Below are positions 34,547-44,833 of a stretch of 64,000 nucleotides of DNA, one piece after another (within the stretch, counting starts at the first letter, position 1; every line of letters starts with the position of its first letter). The notes beneath the pieces are model-generated. The model searched no databases. It had not been told where the DNA came from and saw only the letters and a program-made list of their open reading frames with translations. Source of the stretch: Cystobasidiopsis lactophilus (lineage: Eukaryota > Basidiomycota > Agaricostilbomycetes > Agaricostilbales > Chionosphaeraceae); NCBI GenBank assembly GCA_001599975.1, contig BCIO01000005.1:2900508-2964507 (forward strand). Direction: 5' to 3'. The translations under genes were made by a program, and so were the position numbers.

Positions 34547-36393
34547 CTACTTGTACTTCTCCATGAACTTTTTATGGAACCCTGCGATACGTTCGGCAAA
34601 CTCCTCTGGCTCCGGGGGCAAGATGGTTGTGCGAAGATGGAAAGTGCCGTCCACTTGGCCAAACCCACTGCCTGTAACGGGAAGCGGGCGAGTAAGAAGA
34701 CGTGGGGCTACGGCAGAACGTGGATTGGAAACCCACCGGGGATGCAGCAAATGCCTGTTTGCTTCAATAGCTCCATGCAGTAGAAATCGTCGGCTTCCTT
34801 GCCCTGCGCCTTGGCAGCTTCGATCGCTTTGGCCGGGAGGGTGAGTTTTGGACTGCCAGAGGGACGAGCAGAAGGAAAAAGTCAGCAAATGGGCCTCTAC
34901 AGCATGCTATAGCCAGAAACGGCTGAACTCACAAAAGATACATTGCGCCCTGAAAGGAGGAGGTCAGCATTCAACCCAAGACAGACCGAGTTCTGAAAAC
35001 AGACGAACCTGCGAATCCTGGCAAGTGACGCCTTCCAGCTTGCGGAACGCCTCGAGTAAGATCGAGGACCGGTGAAGCAGGCCTTCGTGGATAGCCTTCG
35101 TCTCTTGTAAATACGTCGCGTAGCTCTCTTCTCCCGGCTGCGGCGGGTCCACCATGACGTCCACCCCAATCTGGCCTGAGACCGGCGGGCAGAGGGAAAT
35201 GCTGACCAGCTTGTACAGCTGACTTTCGGCTTCCGGATCGATGTTCACCAGCTCGAAATAGCCGCCTCTCCGCCCACACTCGCCGATCTGGCCTTTTGAA
35301 GTCGAGTGGAAGGAGACCAGCTCCACCGAATCTGCCACCGCCTTATCCATCGACCGTAGGACCTTTTTGAACGACACGAACGGCCTGCTGTCGGGCAAGA
35401 AAATGTTGGTCTGGTACACCTCATCTGCCAGCACCAACAGCGACTCTTCGTAGGCCAACTGCAGCACTTCGGCGATCTGGCTCTCTAGCAAGCAGCCGCC
35501 AGTCGGATTGCCCGGGTTGATGATGACGATGGCACGGACGTCGGTCCCGCTCTCTCTAGCCTTCTTCAAAGCGGACTTGATGTCTGACATCGAGGTCGCC
35601 CAGCTCTTGGCCTCTTGCAGAAAGTAAGGGACTGCCTGCGCCGACAGTAGCGAAAGGGTGGCAGTGTACAGCGGGTATTGGGGAATTGGAATCAAGACTC
35701 CCACAGAGGGAGAGGAGATCAGGAGGTTCATGACGCTGAAAACGCCGGCAGAGGCGCCAGAGGTCAGGTAGATCAATTCCGGGTCCGCAGGATGGCCGTC
35801 TCGCTCTGTTTTGCCGTCGATTCAGTTCGGAAGTTTTGCAGAGTATGTTGCAGAGGTGTCGAACGCACTTTGGATGTAGTTGGCCACCTTTTGGCGGATG
35901 CTGGGAATGCCCTTGCTGTGCGTGTAAGCTCCCGTGCTGCCAATGGACTTGAGCAGCGATCGGGCTCGCTGCATGGCGTCTCCAGGGAAGATCTGGCTGG
36001 CCAGAGGGTGCTCCAAGAGGTCAGGGTAGTCAGCTAGTGAGCAGACCTGGATGGGCAAATCGAGTCAGCTGGACATCGCACAAACACGACACTGCTTCTC
36101 ACCTGGCGCAAGAAGGTCAAACCCTTTTGGCCCAGCTGCTGGGGATTTCCAATGTTGGCCGATATCACTTTATCGTAGCCCAGTCGCGAGGACGCCTGAG
36201 GGTCGTTCTCTAATGCCGTCCGCAACTCCTCCGCCTTGATGGCCAGCTCTCCCCGGACGGCATACTTGGCACTGACGATGGCGGCATTGACGTTCTTTAG
36301 GGTCAACTGCCTTCGATGGGTGTGTAACATCCTTGTACCGGGCGTAGGGCGCAGGCTCATATTGCGAGAGATGCGTTCGGAGTCAAGAGGCAA
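34547..36393 (-). CDS. ALT1: Alanine aminotransferase
   Basis: This PLP enzyme transfers amino groups between alanine and 2-oxoglutarate. N-terminal motifs LTLKNVNAAIVSAKYAVRGE and YDKVISANIGNPQQLGQKGL are diagnostic of the alanine aminotransferase subgroup. Later: LIYLTSGASAGVFSVMNLLI, VLIPIPQYPLYTATLSLLSA, IVIINPGNPTGGCLLESQIA, LVLADEVYQTNIF and VSFHSTSKGQIGECGRRGGY, which contains the PLP lysine (STSK). The C-terminus reads GICCIPGSGFGQVDGTFHLR followed by TTILPPEPEEF. Start could be 36393 or the in-frame ATG at 36360 (MSLRPTPGTRMLHTHRRQLT). The basic stretch before LTLKNVN could be a mitochondrial targeting signal, but that is not certain. Confidence 0.93.
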
Positions 36394-36850
36394 TCGGTCG
36401 CTTTTTGTTGGAGACGACCATTGGCGACCTGCGAGCGACTGGTGGCAAATATCAACCCAAGGACTACACGCTCAACAGTGCTCCCGGGGCAGGCCACAGC
36501 GAGCTGCGCATGAGAAATACGCAGCCCGAGTTGGCAGCCTTTGGGCCAGTTTGGGCCAGATAGTCCGTAGTCCCAAATATCTGAGTTGTGGCTCAAAAAG
36601 GGGGCCCACTTGTAGCAACGGGCAAGCAATTGTGAGGCTTCTAATTGCTCAGGCGAGGTGGGCCAGTGAGATGGAATTGGACCCTCAATGCCAGCGGCAT
36701 GATGCCAAGCAATAACTAGCGTCGTTCGTGAAATGCCAGATGTTCGTGATGCTCATGAGCACTGATAGCTCTCTATACAGGGCTTTCGCGTCTTGACCCC
36801 ACTAGCCGATCCGTGACCTTTGCGAAAGCTCGGTCAGCCTGATCTTTGGT
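36394..36850. promoter_or_regulatory. Intergenic: ALT1 promoter and GOT1 3' region
   Basis: These 457 bp lie between the ALT1 start codon and the GOT1 stop codon, both on the minus strand. A pair of near-repeats, TTTGGGCCAG and TTTGGGCCAGA, lies at about 36540-36560. No gene is seen. Confidence 0.35.
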
Positions 36851-37504
36851 CTATATCAACCTTCTGCTCACTGCTCTGACGTATGGAAGAGAGAGAAAGT
36901 GCCCAATGATGGGCATCTGCCGTAAGAAGGCCAGTACCACAGGGAAAAAGTCGCTGAAATCGCACAAAGTCAGGTAAGGTCCTTTGGCGACAGCGGCCTA
37001 CAGCGCTCACCCGAACCTGCACGAACAGTTCCAGACAAACGGTAAGCACACAGTGGCAAGAAGTCTTCAACGTAAAATAACTTGCAAGTTTAAGAAGCCA
37101 AACGCCTCAATGAGCATGCCCCAAAACGGGTACCGGCAAAAGACGAGGGTGATGCCGCCGAGGAAGCAGATGGTGCCGCGCAGCTTGTTCTTGCGTGCGA
37201 AAAAGTGAAAGGTCTTTTGCGGCCCGATAACGCAAGTAATCCCGGCCAGGAAGAGGATCTGAAGGGGCGACACGAAATCGTGTCAGTCGCGCAAAGTCTT
37301 GGCGCATGAGGCAGCCGATGCCAGGCTTACATCGCCTAACGCCAAAAGTGCGGCATCGAAGAAGAGCAGAACGCCCAAGAACAGAAAGGCAAAGCCAAAA
37401 GCCGTCACGCCCACGCCGACCTCTGCGAGTGAGAAGGCGCGCTTCAATCAAGACTTCTCGCCTTCCCAGACTCCCACCTTACTTTGTAGGTCTGATAGCC
37501 ACAT
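36851..37504 (-). CDS. GOT1: Got1 Golgi transport protein
   Basis: Got1 is a small four-pass membrane protein of early Golgi and ER exit sites that supports vesicle transport. The spliced protein is about 131 residues: [88 protein letters not shown] and [20 protein letters not shown], then SLPYVRAV. The LFGDFF stretch needs a 6-nt exon (37011-37016) between an intron that begins GCAAGT (37085-37017) and an intron that begins GTGAGC (37010-36954). Other introns are ordinary GT-AG. Start codons of GOT1 and RRP12 are 132 bp apart and divergent. Confidence 0.93.
37011..37016 (-). other. GOT1: 6-nt microexon of GOT1
   Basis: On the minus strand the exon reads GTTCGG, bounded by CAG before it and GTGAG after it. 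With TT from the previous exon and C from the next it encodes L-F-G-D, matching the family motif NLFGDFFPV. Skipping it removes two residues of the conserved motif (Phe and Gly) and leaves the downstream frame unchanged. Confidence 0.8.
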
Positions 37505-37636
37505 TCGTCGTCGCCGCTTTTGCTCAACATGAATGGCTTGAGGGGAGTCGCTTCGATCACACCTTCATTGGTTGTGTCAGCAAGCCTCGCATGCACACCT
37601 GAAAACTTTTTGCGCTCAAGCGCAAGATCAAAAAAC

Positions 37637-40600
37637 ATGGAGGGCGCACTCCAGAAGATCCGACTGCAAAAGGACTCAAAGCTGCAGCACATCAAGCGGC
37701 CGGCGATTCTTTTGCTTTCGGTCGAACAGACGCTTGATGAAACCCAAACGGAACGCTCACCCACCGCCTACTTTGCAAGCCTGTCTGCGTTGCTGGCCGC
37801 TGTTCTGTCGGCGTCCCAGGAGCAAACCGAGCACCTGACGGATATCCTCTACCTGCTGGGGCTGGTGGCCCCGTTTGTGCCGCCGTCTGTGCTGCTAGCG
37901 AAGGCTTCGACTCTCGTCGAACTTCTTGCGGTGGCCACATCTCGCCTGTCAGCGCTGACAGAATCTGCACCAGCTCTAAAATCTCTCCTCGCTGTAGCGC
38001 AGCAGCTGCTGCTCGGTCTGCCGCCGAGTCAGTTGCAGCAGCCTCGCACCAGCCAGCTCTACAACACGCTCTTGCCACTCGTCGCCGACTCTCGGCCCAA
38101 GCTGAGAAAGAGAGCTCAAGAGATGGTGCAAGAGACGGTTTTCATTGAGGGCTCGAGCAAACTTCACCCTTATGCGACCCGCACGGCCGAATTCCTGCTC
38201 GCCCAGCTGGTGTCTGCGGTCAAGGAAGCCAAGCAGCCCGCGTCTCAGCCGGCCGCATACTCCAAAATTCTGGCAGTGCTGTCGTTGGTGCAGTCGATCG
38301 TGTCGCAATGGCCGCTCGCGGTGAGCTGTTTGCGCATTGCCCTTGGCCCACGTTGTCCGCGGCTGAGCGCTCACTGTTATAGCTGGTGGACCAACTCATC
38401 AAAGTGGTTCTCAACGTCGCCAAGATCGACCACCAGTTTGTCGCCGAAGCGTCCTTTCAGGTCTTGGAGACCATCTTCACTCGTCCTTTGGCGTCCGCAT
38501 TCCCCATCGCCACCACATTCGACGCCCTTGTAGCCGTCCGGCCCTCTCCCAAGTCGCCATCCCAGCTCATCTGCTGGCTCGGGGCCATGGAGACGGCGTT
38601 CTGCTCGATGGCCGCGTCCGATCCAGCTCGCTGTCGCGAGCTTTTCTTCGCGCATTTCAGCAGCACCCTGCGCTTGTGCTCTACCGAATCAGAGCGCCAG
38701 GATGTTAGGGAGAGGGCGGAAAAGGCTGCTTGCGCGATGGTGCGGTGGTGCTTGCCGGTGGAGGCGCCCGAGATCGCGTGGGCGAACTCGCAGAAATCCA
38801 GCCTCGTCGACAATGGCGAAGAGTGCAAAGCTCACCCTCTGGCGGCTACCTGTCAGCTTCTATCTTCGTCCTTACTCCACGTCTCCTTCCGCTCCGGCGC
38901 CATCGTTCACCTCTTCGCCATCCTGACGCAGTTGTGTCTTTCATTAAAAGTTTGGGTTCCAAAAGACGGCGTACCGGACTCCAGAGGGGTTGTGGGTGCG
39001 TCGCTTTTGCTGTCCTCCCACATGCAAGAGATTGGGCGCTTGCGATGCTCTGCCAGCTTCGAATATGCGGCAGCCGCGGAAAACACGCTGGCGACCGCGG
39101 TGACAGTGTGCGGTCCAGAATGGTTGCTCGCTCTCATTCCCCTCAAGATCCTACAACCGAACAACGACTTCGTTGCTGACGGGACCGCGTGGATGGTGCC
39201 AATGATGCGCGACCGGGTTTTCAACGCTCGGCTGCAGCATTTCGTGCAGTTCTTTGTTCCGCTCAGCGAACGCCTGTTCACCGCCAAAACAAGCTCTGCT
39301 TCAGGAGAGGACAAGCAGGGGGCGCTCAAATCTAAGATTTGCGGGACCCTGATCGAGCAGGTTTGGGCTCTATTACCTGGCTACTGCGACTTGCCCCTGG
39401 ACTTGCCCGAAGCCTTTTCCGCCTCCTTCTCCGAGATGCTCAGCAAAATCCTCTATTCTCAACCCTCTCTCCGCTTGGTCATTTTCCGCTCCCTGCATCA
39501 ACTAATCACAAAAAACGCCCATCTGCGAGACTCTGCCACACCTGCCGACCAGCTCCTTCAGTCTTTTGGCCTATCCCAGAACGAAGCTCGAGCAAATTGC
39601 CGCCACCTCGCCAAGTTGGCGCCTAGCCTGCTCGCCGTCACGTTCAACCTGGTCTTCAAGGAGAGGTCGGATCTCGGCGGCCCTTTGTACGAATGCGTTT
39701 CCTCTTTGCTCGACATCTGCGAGCCTGAAGTAGGTCATGTACTGCCTGTGCGTTTCTATGCATCTGACGGCCCCGTTTACGCAGGCCCGAAGCGCCACAT
39801 TCCGCAAAGTTTCAGCCATGCTTCAGCAAGCCTTGTCGCAGAAGCCCGGCACTGGTCCTGCTCGAGACCTGGGGAGCGCGCGAACCTTGATGGATCTTTG
39901 CATTGCTTTTGGAACTTCCTCTGACAGCGCAATATTGGCCCAACTGGCCACTCTCGCAGTCTCTCCGGCACTTCTCACAAGCGCCGACGGTACCGTCCAG
40001 AAGAAGGCTTACAGGCTGCTCTCTCGCCTGTGCGATGCCCCACGCGCAGTCTCCCCGTTGGCGGCCCAGGTTGAAGACGTTCTGGCGACGTTGACGCAGA
40101 GCCAGGCTTCGGTCGCTGCAGCTGCCAAGAAAGTAAGCTTTTTGTCTTGGGGGTCGCGCCGAGGATTTGGTTGGCCGCGAGCTAACGAAGTGACGTCTAG
40201 GACCGGATGGAATGCCTAGCAAAGATCTTGCCCCTTTTGGCAGCCGATAAACTGCATGTTGTGCCGACCATCCTGCCCGAACTTGTACTATCGACCAAAG
40301 AGTCGAACGAACGAACACGTCATCTTGCTTTCGGCCTACTGGTTGACCTTGGGAAGAAGATGCAGAGCGGGGAGGCCCTAGACCGCAAGCAGCTGGCCCA
40401 TTTCGCGGACGACGAGGACATGCCAGGTGCGTTGATTTCGCAACGTGAGGGAAGTCTCCTGCTAATTAATGGCCATCAGAGGTGCAAGACAACCTGGTCG
40501 AGTTCTTCACTATGGTCTCGGCCGGCTTGACCTCGGACCCCCACATGATCAGCGCAACGATTCTTGCTTTATCGCAGCTAGTCTACGAGTTCCACGCAGA

Positions 40601-41884
40601 CCTACCAGACAATCTACTAGATGACCTCCTCAGCACGACCATGCTCTTCCTGCAATCACCGACCAGGGAAGTCACCAAGTCGGCCTTTGGTTTCTTCAAA
40701 GTCGCCGTCCTCACCTTGTCAGACGTTAAAATCCGATCGCTCCTGCCCGAGGCCATTCCCATCCTTCTCTCTTGGAGCAAAGACCACAAAAACCATTTCA
40801 ACATCAAAGTTCGCCACCTCGTGGAGCGCCTCATCCGAAAGTTCGGATATGAAACGGTGGCCCAGCTGGTGCCGGAAGAACACCAGAAGATGCTGGTCAA
40901 CATCCGAAAACGACAGCGACAGGCCAAGAAAAAGCAGGCCTCGCGCGCAACAGTTGACGGAGAAGAGGACCAGGACGCAAACTCTGACGCGGAAGCGCCG
41001 AAGCCAGCCTTCAAGTCGGCCTTCGAGCAAATCGTGTACGGCGAAGAGTCGGACTCGGAGCTTTCCGGCGGCTCAGACACAGAGGATCCGAAGAGCAAGC
41101 GGTCGCGGAGTCGAAAAGCGGGGCCCAAAGCTGTTCTCCAAGAGGGCGATGGTGCCGTCGACCTCTTGGATCCGGCCCACCTTGATACTGTCAGAGGTAA
41201 GATCACAGCGAGATCATTCTGCCCGAAAAGACGAGCCTGATTGGCTTTTCCTGGCTCCTACAGTGCTTGGGAAGCGGTCGGTTCCGGCCAAGCTTCGACA
41301 CAACGACTTTGCGGTCGATGCTAAGGGGCGTATGGTCATTCCGGACGCGCAAAAAGTCCAAGCAGATGGTGTGGCCTCCTTTCAAAGGGCCATATCCGAT
41401 GGCGGCCGCGGTACCAAGGCTTTTGCGCGCAAGCGAGCTCTGGAGGAAGATGAAGACGATGAAGAGTCAGCCACTCTCACAGGTTCATTTGTGATCTTGC
41501 TCCTTATTCATTTGTTTTGAGAACAGCTGGGCCGAAGAATTGGACGAGAAGTTGCAGTTGGAAGGAGCTCAGCCAGGCAACGCCAGAAAGAGGAACAAAC
41601 GGCAGGCCAAAGAAATGGTCGGATCGGAGGTATAGATCCTTCCACTTTTCACCCGTCAGAAAGCAAATTCTGAAAGCCCGGTGGCCCAGTTTCGGGCCAA
41701 GAAGGCCAAGGGAGACGTCAAAAAGAAAAACATGGAGCCCTTTGCGTTGGTCATTTTCTGTTCCTTAGCAGCTCTGGCCTGACTCCCTCTCCTTGCCTTT
41801 CTCTCCCGCAGATATGTTCCGTTGCAGAATGTCAGCAGCAAGAAGGGCAAGCGGAGCAACGTGACGTTCACCGGTAGGCGATGA
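37637..41884 (+). CDS. RRP12: Rrp12, ribosome biogenesis and export HEAT-repeat protein
   Basis: Rrp12 is a nucleolar HEAT-repeat protein that helps process pre-rRNA and export both ribosomal subunits. It begins MEGALQKIRLQKDSKLQHIK and continues with helical repeats throughout, including the NUC173-type region (YNTLLPLVADSRPKLRKRAQ). The C-terminal third has QVQDNLVEFFTMVSAGLTSD, ALSQLVYEFHADLPDNLLDD and PILLSWSKDHKNHFNIKVRH, then FAVDAKGRMVIPD and a basic tail RNKRQAKEMVGSEFRAKKAK, GKRSNVTFTG, matching the Rrp12 C-terminus. At least seven short introns are present. The last codons are uncertain: the frame stops at 41884, but a GT donor at 41873 could splice to a stop near 41993. Confidence 0.92.
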
Positions 41885-42044
41885 GGTCGCCTTGGCTTGT
41901 ACAGTACCTGCTTCAGATTTGCACTCGCAATCGTCTCTTCTCATCATTTCCGGCTGATCGATCAAACGCTATTCGCGGAGGTATTTCAGAGTGAGTATAT
42001 GAGAGCGAGTGTATAGTGCATAACAAATATCAATCATGCAGGCG

Positions 42045-42108
42045 TCTATCGCATGACCTGACCAGTGCGCTGCAGGCCTCTATCGCATGACCTGACCAGT
42101 GCGCTGCA
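42045..42108. repeat. Direct tandem duplication, 34-bp period
   Basis: The 30 bases at 42045-42074 recur exactly at 42079-42108, separated by four bases. The segment covers the last codons and a possible stop codon of the neighbouring PLAC8 gene on the minus strand, so the gene end appears to be duplicated. Confidence 0.9.
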
Positions 42109-42828
42109 TCAGGATGGTTTCTTCGTCCTGTTTCGACGCACATGATGTCAGAACAATCCAAATTGGACTCCTTCGGACCACGACGGACCTTGAGCTCGCA
42201 GTTGACTTGCTCCATCGAGCAGGGGTGGCAGCACCAGGCCGTGCAGCAGTCACCGCAGCCGTTGCCCTTGATGTGGTATCGCTCGCGCACATCTTTGTAT
42301 GCAGGTGTCAAGCATTTGTCGACCAGATGGAGAGATCGTCCTTACCACCGCGGTTGATCATTTCGAGCACAACGGCGCCGAACGGAATATGAGATGCCAG
42401 GAAGAAGCAGCAGCAATCGCCTGGAGAAACAGTCTGAGCTCACGGAAAGAGGCGAGCGCAAAGTCAAAGCTTCTGACCTCCAAAGGCATCACCACCTGAG
42501 GGATGGACCTGACCGTTTCGGAGGCTGGCGAGGCGGCTGCGGTCTAGTAAAGGAGCATTCGTTAGCCTAAGAAGAGGATCGTATTGCCGGTAGAATCCTC
42601 ACTCTTTCCGTAAGCCATGCAGGGGCAGCAGCATGCCAGCCACCATCCGCCCGACGAGCAGCAATTATGGCACAAGCCGTGGTTCCAAATCACGTTGTTG
42701 TTCTTGTCAGTCTTGTGAGGCACTTGAGGGGCCTGCATCATCATAGGAGCTGCGGCGGCGTATTGCAAAGGAGCTTGATACGAGGGCGCATCCATGCTGG
42801 GCTTCTCTGAGTAAGGAGTGTACGCCAT
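42080..42828 (-). CDS. PLAC8-family cysteine-rich membrane-associated protein
   Basis: PLAC8 proteins are small Cys-rich proteins, in fungi and plants often at the plasma membrane and tied to metal handling or size control. It begins MAYTPYSEKPSMDAPSYQAP with a Pro/Gln/Tyr-rich head, then the domain: IWNHGLCHNCCSSGGWWLAC, CCPCMAYGKSED, and after introns GDCCCFFLASHIPFGAVVLE, CLTPAYKDVRERYHIKGNGC and GDCCTAWCCHPCSMEQVNCE. Start is the ATG at 42828. The end is uncertain. A GTCCGT donor after CELK could splice to DEETILMQRTGQVMR with a stop at 42080; without it the frame runs on through the tandem duplication to 42030. Confidence 0.82.
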
Positions 42829-43634
42829 TGCTAAAAGTGGTTTGGTGAGGGACCCTGGGGGATAGTGGCAGTAGCAGCAGTAGTAGTAGTAAAGAGAACG
42901 AGGTGGCTGTAGGAGAACAAGAGGCACCAAGCTCTACAAAGGTTGGCAGAGATCGGCGCCGGGAAGCACAAAACAGAGGCGATGGATGTTGAATCGACGC
43001 GATTAAATAATGTCTGCGCGCCCCTTCTTATCTTCTTGCTCCCATTATTTGCTCCCCATCGGTAATATTATGCAGACGCCAAGGGGTGACAAGCTGGTGC
43101 ACCAACTTGGCGCCGACTTTGCTGCAACGCTACCTGCGGCCGAACGAACGCGACTTGATGGCGGTAAAGTCCGTTGCAGAACACACATCCACAGAAACCG
43201 AACCCTCCGATGGAAGGAGGAGCGCGTCTGCAGCATGGGCAGTGGCATGCGCCACTCGAAATGCCAACTACTGCACCAAGCCTTCATGACAAACTGTAAT
43301 GGACAAGTGCATCGCTTTGTTCATATTTCCTTGCTTTAGTGTGGCATGTGTCGTCTCAAGCAGTTCGTCTTGGAAGGTCGACCTCGGAACTCGTCGTTAC
43401 CAGAAGACGACCACGGAGCGCCTCATCCCCGTTGCTCTCGGAACCACACCTACACAGAGTGTCGACTGACCCGTCGCCACAGAGCAATGACTTCTCATGA
43501 TAGTGAAGTGCTGGTGGCTTCTGGCGGTGTGCTAGGTGGGGGGCACCTCGCTCGACTCTCGAGGGTCAAACAGCCGACGGCCATGCGCGCCCCGCCCTCA
43601 GCTCTCTTTGAATCTCTTGCTTTCTGACGCCCAA
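42829..43634. promoter_or_regulatory. Divergent promoter region, PLAC8 gene / SDR gene
   Basis: This is the longest intergenic interval outside the repeat region, 806 bp. Just upstream of the PLAC8 start it contains GTAGTAGTAG and CAGTAGCAGCAG-type short repeats at 42866-42892, probably in the leader. The open frame at 43346-43627 does not look coding. Confidence 0.4.
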
Positions 43635-44774
43635 ATGGATTGTAAGGTGACCAGAAAAATGCGAATGCAGAGCGGCTGACGCTCGACAGACACTCCCACC
43701 GCAACTCCCCTGCTTGACCGGGTCGTAATCATCACGTAGGTGGCAGACTTTTCTGTTGGAATTCTCACGGGTCGATCTTGGAGCTGATCTGATTACGAAG
43801 CGGGGCTGGCTCAGGCCTTGGCCAAGCTTGCGCGATTGTGTCTGCCAAAGAGGGAGCGAGCGTCGGGCTCTTCGACGTCAATCAGAAGGCTTTGTCAACT
43901 ACACAGCAAATGATTGAGTCCTTCGCCCCTGGCAGATGCCTTTCATATGCTGTGGACGTCTCCAAGCCTGACCAAGTGAGTTCCCTGTCGCCAATCACGC
44001 CTCCGACCAGCTTACCGATCTTGCTTCCAGTGCGCCGAGGGTACTCAGGCCGTGGTAAACAAGTTTGGAGGTCTTCACGGCGCTGTTTTGGCGGCGGGGA
44101 TGGCGCAGCAGACTTCACTCAGAGTCGGCGAAGACAACGACGAAGAATGGGCCTCCATCATGAAGATCAATGTCGATGGCGTGCGCAATTGCATCCGAGA
44201 GTGCGTCAAGTATATGCAATCTGGCTCCAGTCTCGTCACAATCTCGTCGGTGGCCGGCGTATGGGGTCAACCAAGAGGGGGTGCCTATTCAGCCTCAAAG
44301 CATGCGGTGATTGGGATGACCAAAGTGACTAAAGCAATTAAACGCCGTGCAAGATTCTGACCAACCTGAGCCCAGTCGTGCGCAAAGGATTGGGCGCCTA
44401 CCATCCGCTTTAATGCTGTTTTGCCAGGTAAGCGTTTTACGGTAGGTAACGACGCTGCTAACTCTTGCAGGCCCAATTGACACGTTCGTTGTCGTCTGTC
44501 TGGCCATTTTGGCTGTGTTGATCGAGGTCGGCTTCAGACCCATGCTACGAAAGCAGCTGAGTACATCAGGGTTCACCAACGAGTCGACAATCTCCGCCTC
44601 CCGACCGTTAGGTCGATTGGGACTTCCAGAGGAGATAGCCCACGCCTGTGCTTTTCTACTCAGCGATAAAGCCTCGTATATCACTGGGTAAGCTTGTCGC
44701 AGACCTGCATGGGCGCAGGTTGAAGCCTTGTTCGAAGAGTAACACTTCTGGTTGATGGTGGTGGTCAATGCTAG
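43635..44774 (+). CDS. Short-chain dehydrogenase/reductase (classical SDR)
   Basis: This is an NAD(P)-dependent oxidoreductase of unknown substrate. The first coding exon is just 7 nt (43635-43641, ATG GAT T); a 48-nt intron leads to AC ACT CCC, and another (43736-43800) joins VVIIT to [12 protein letters not shown]. The result is [20 protein letters not shown] then [20 protein letters not shown] and LFDVN: a complete TGxxxGxG cofactor loop. Later: [20 protein letters not shown] (NAG-like), [20 protein letters not shown] followed by [13 protein letters not shown], with the catalytic Ser and YxxxK. Further introns give [23 protein letters not shown] and [20 protein letters not shown], ending [11 protein letters not shown]. 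All catalytic residues are present. Confidence 0.9.
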
Positions 44775-44833
44775 CGAATGAAGCTGCTGTAAGATTGATG
44801 GGAATGTGGGGGGCCGCAACTGGGCGTGTTAGA

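Noticed and set aside
43346-43627. 93-codon frame upstream of the SDR gene
   Set aside because: It lies in the divergent promoter region, has no domain, and ends just before the real SDR start.
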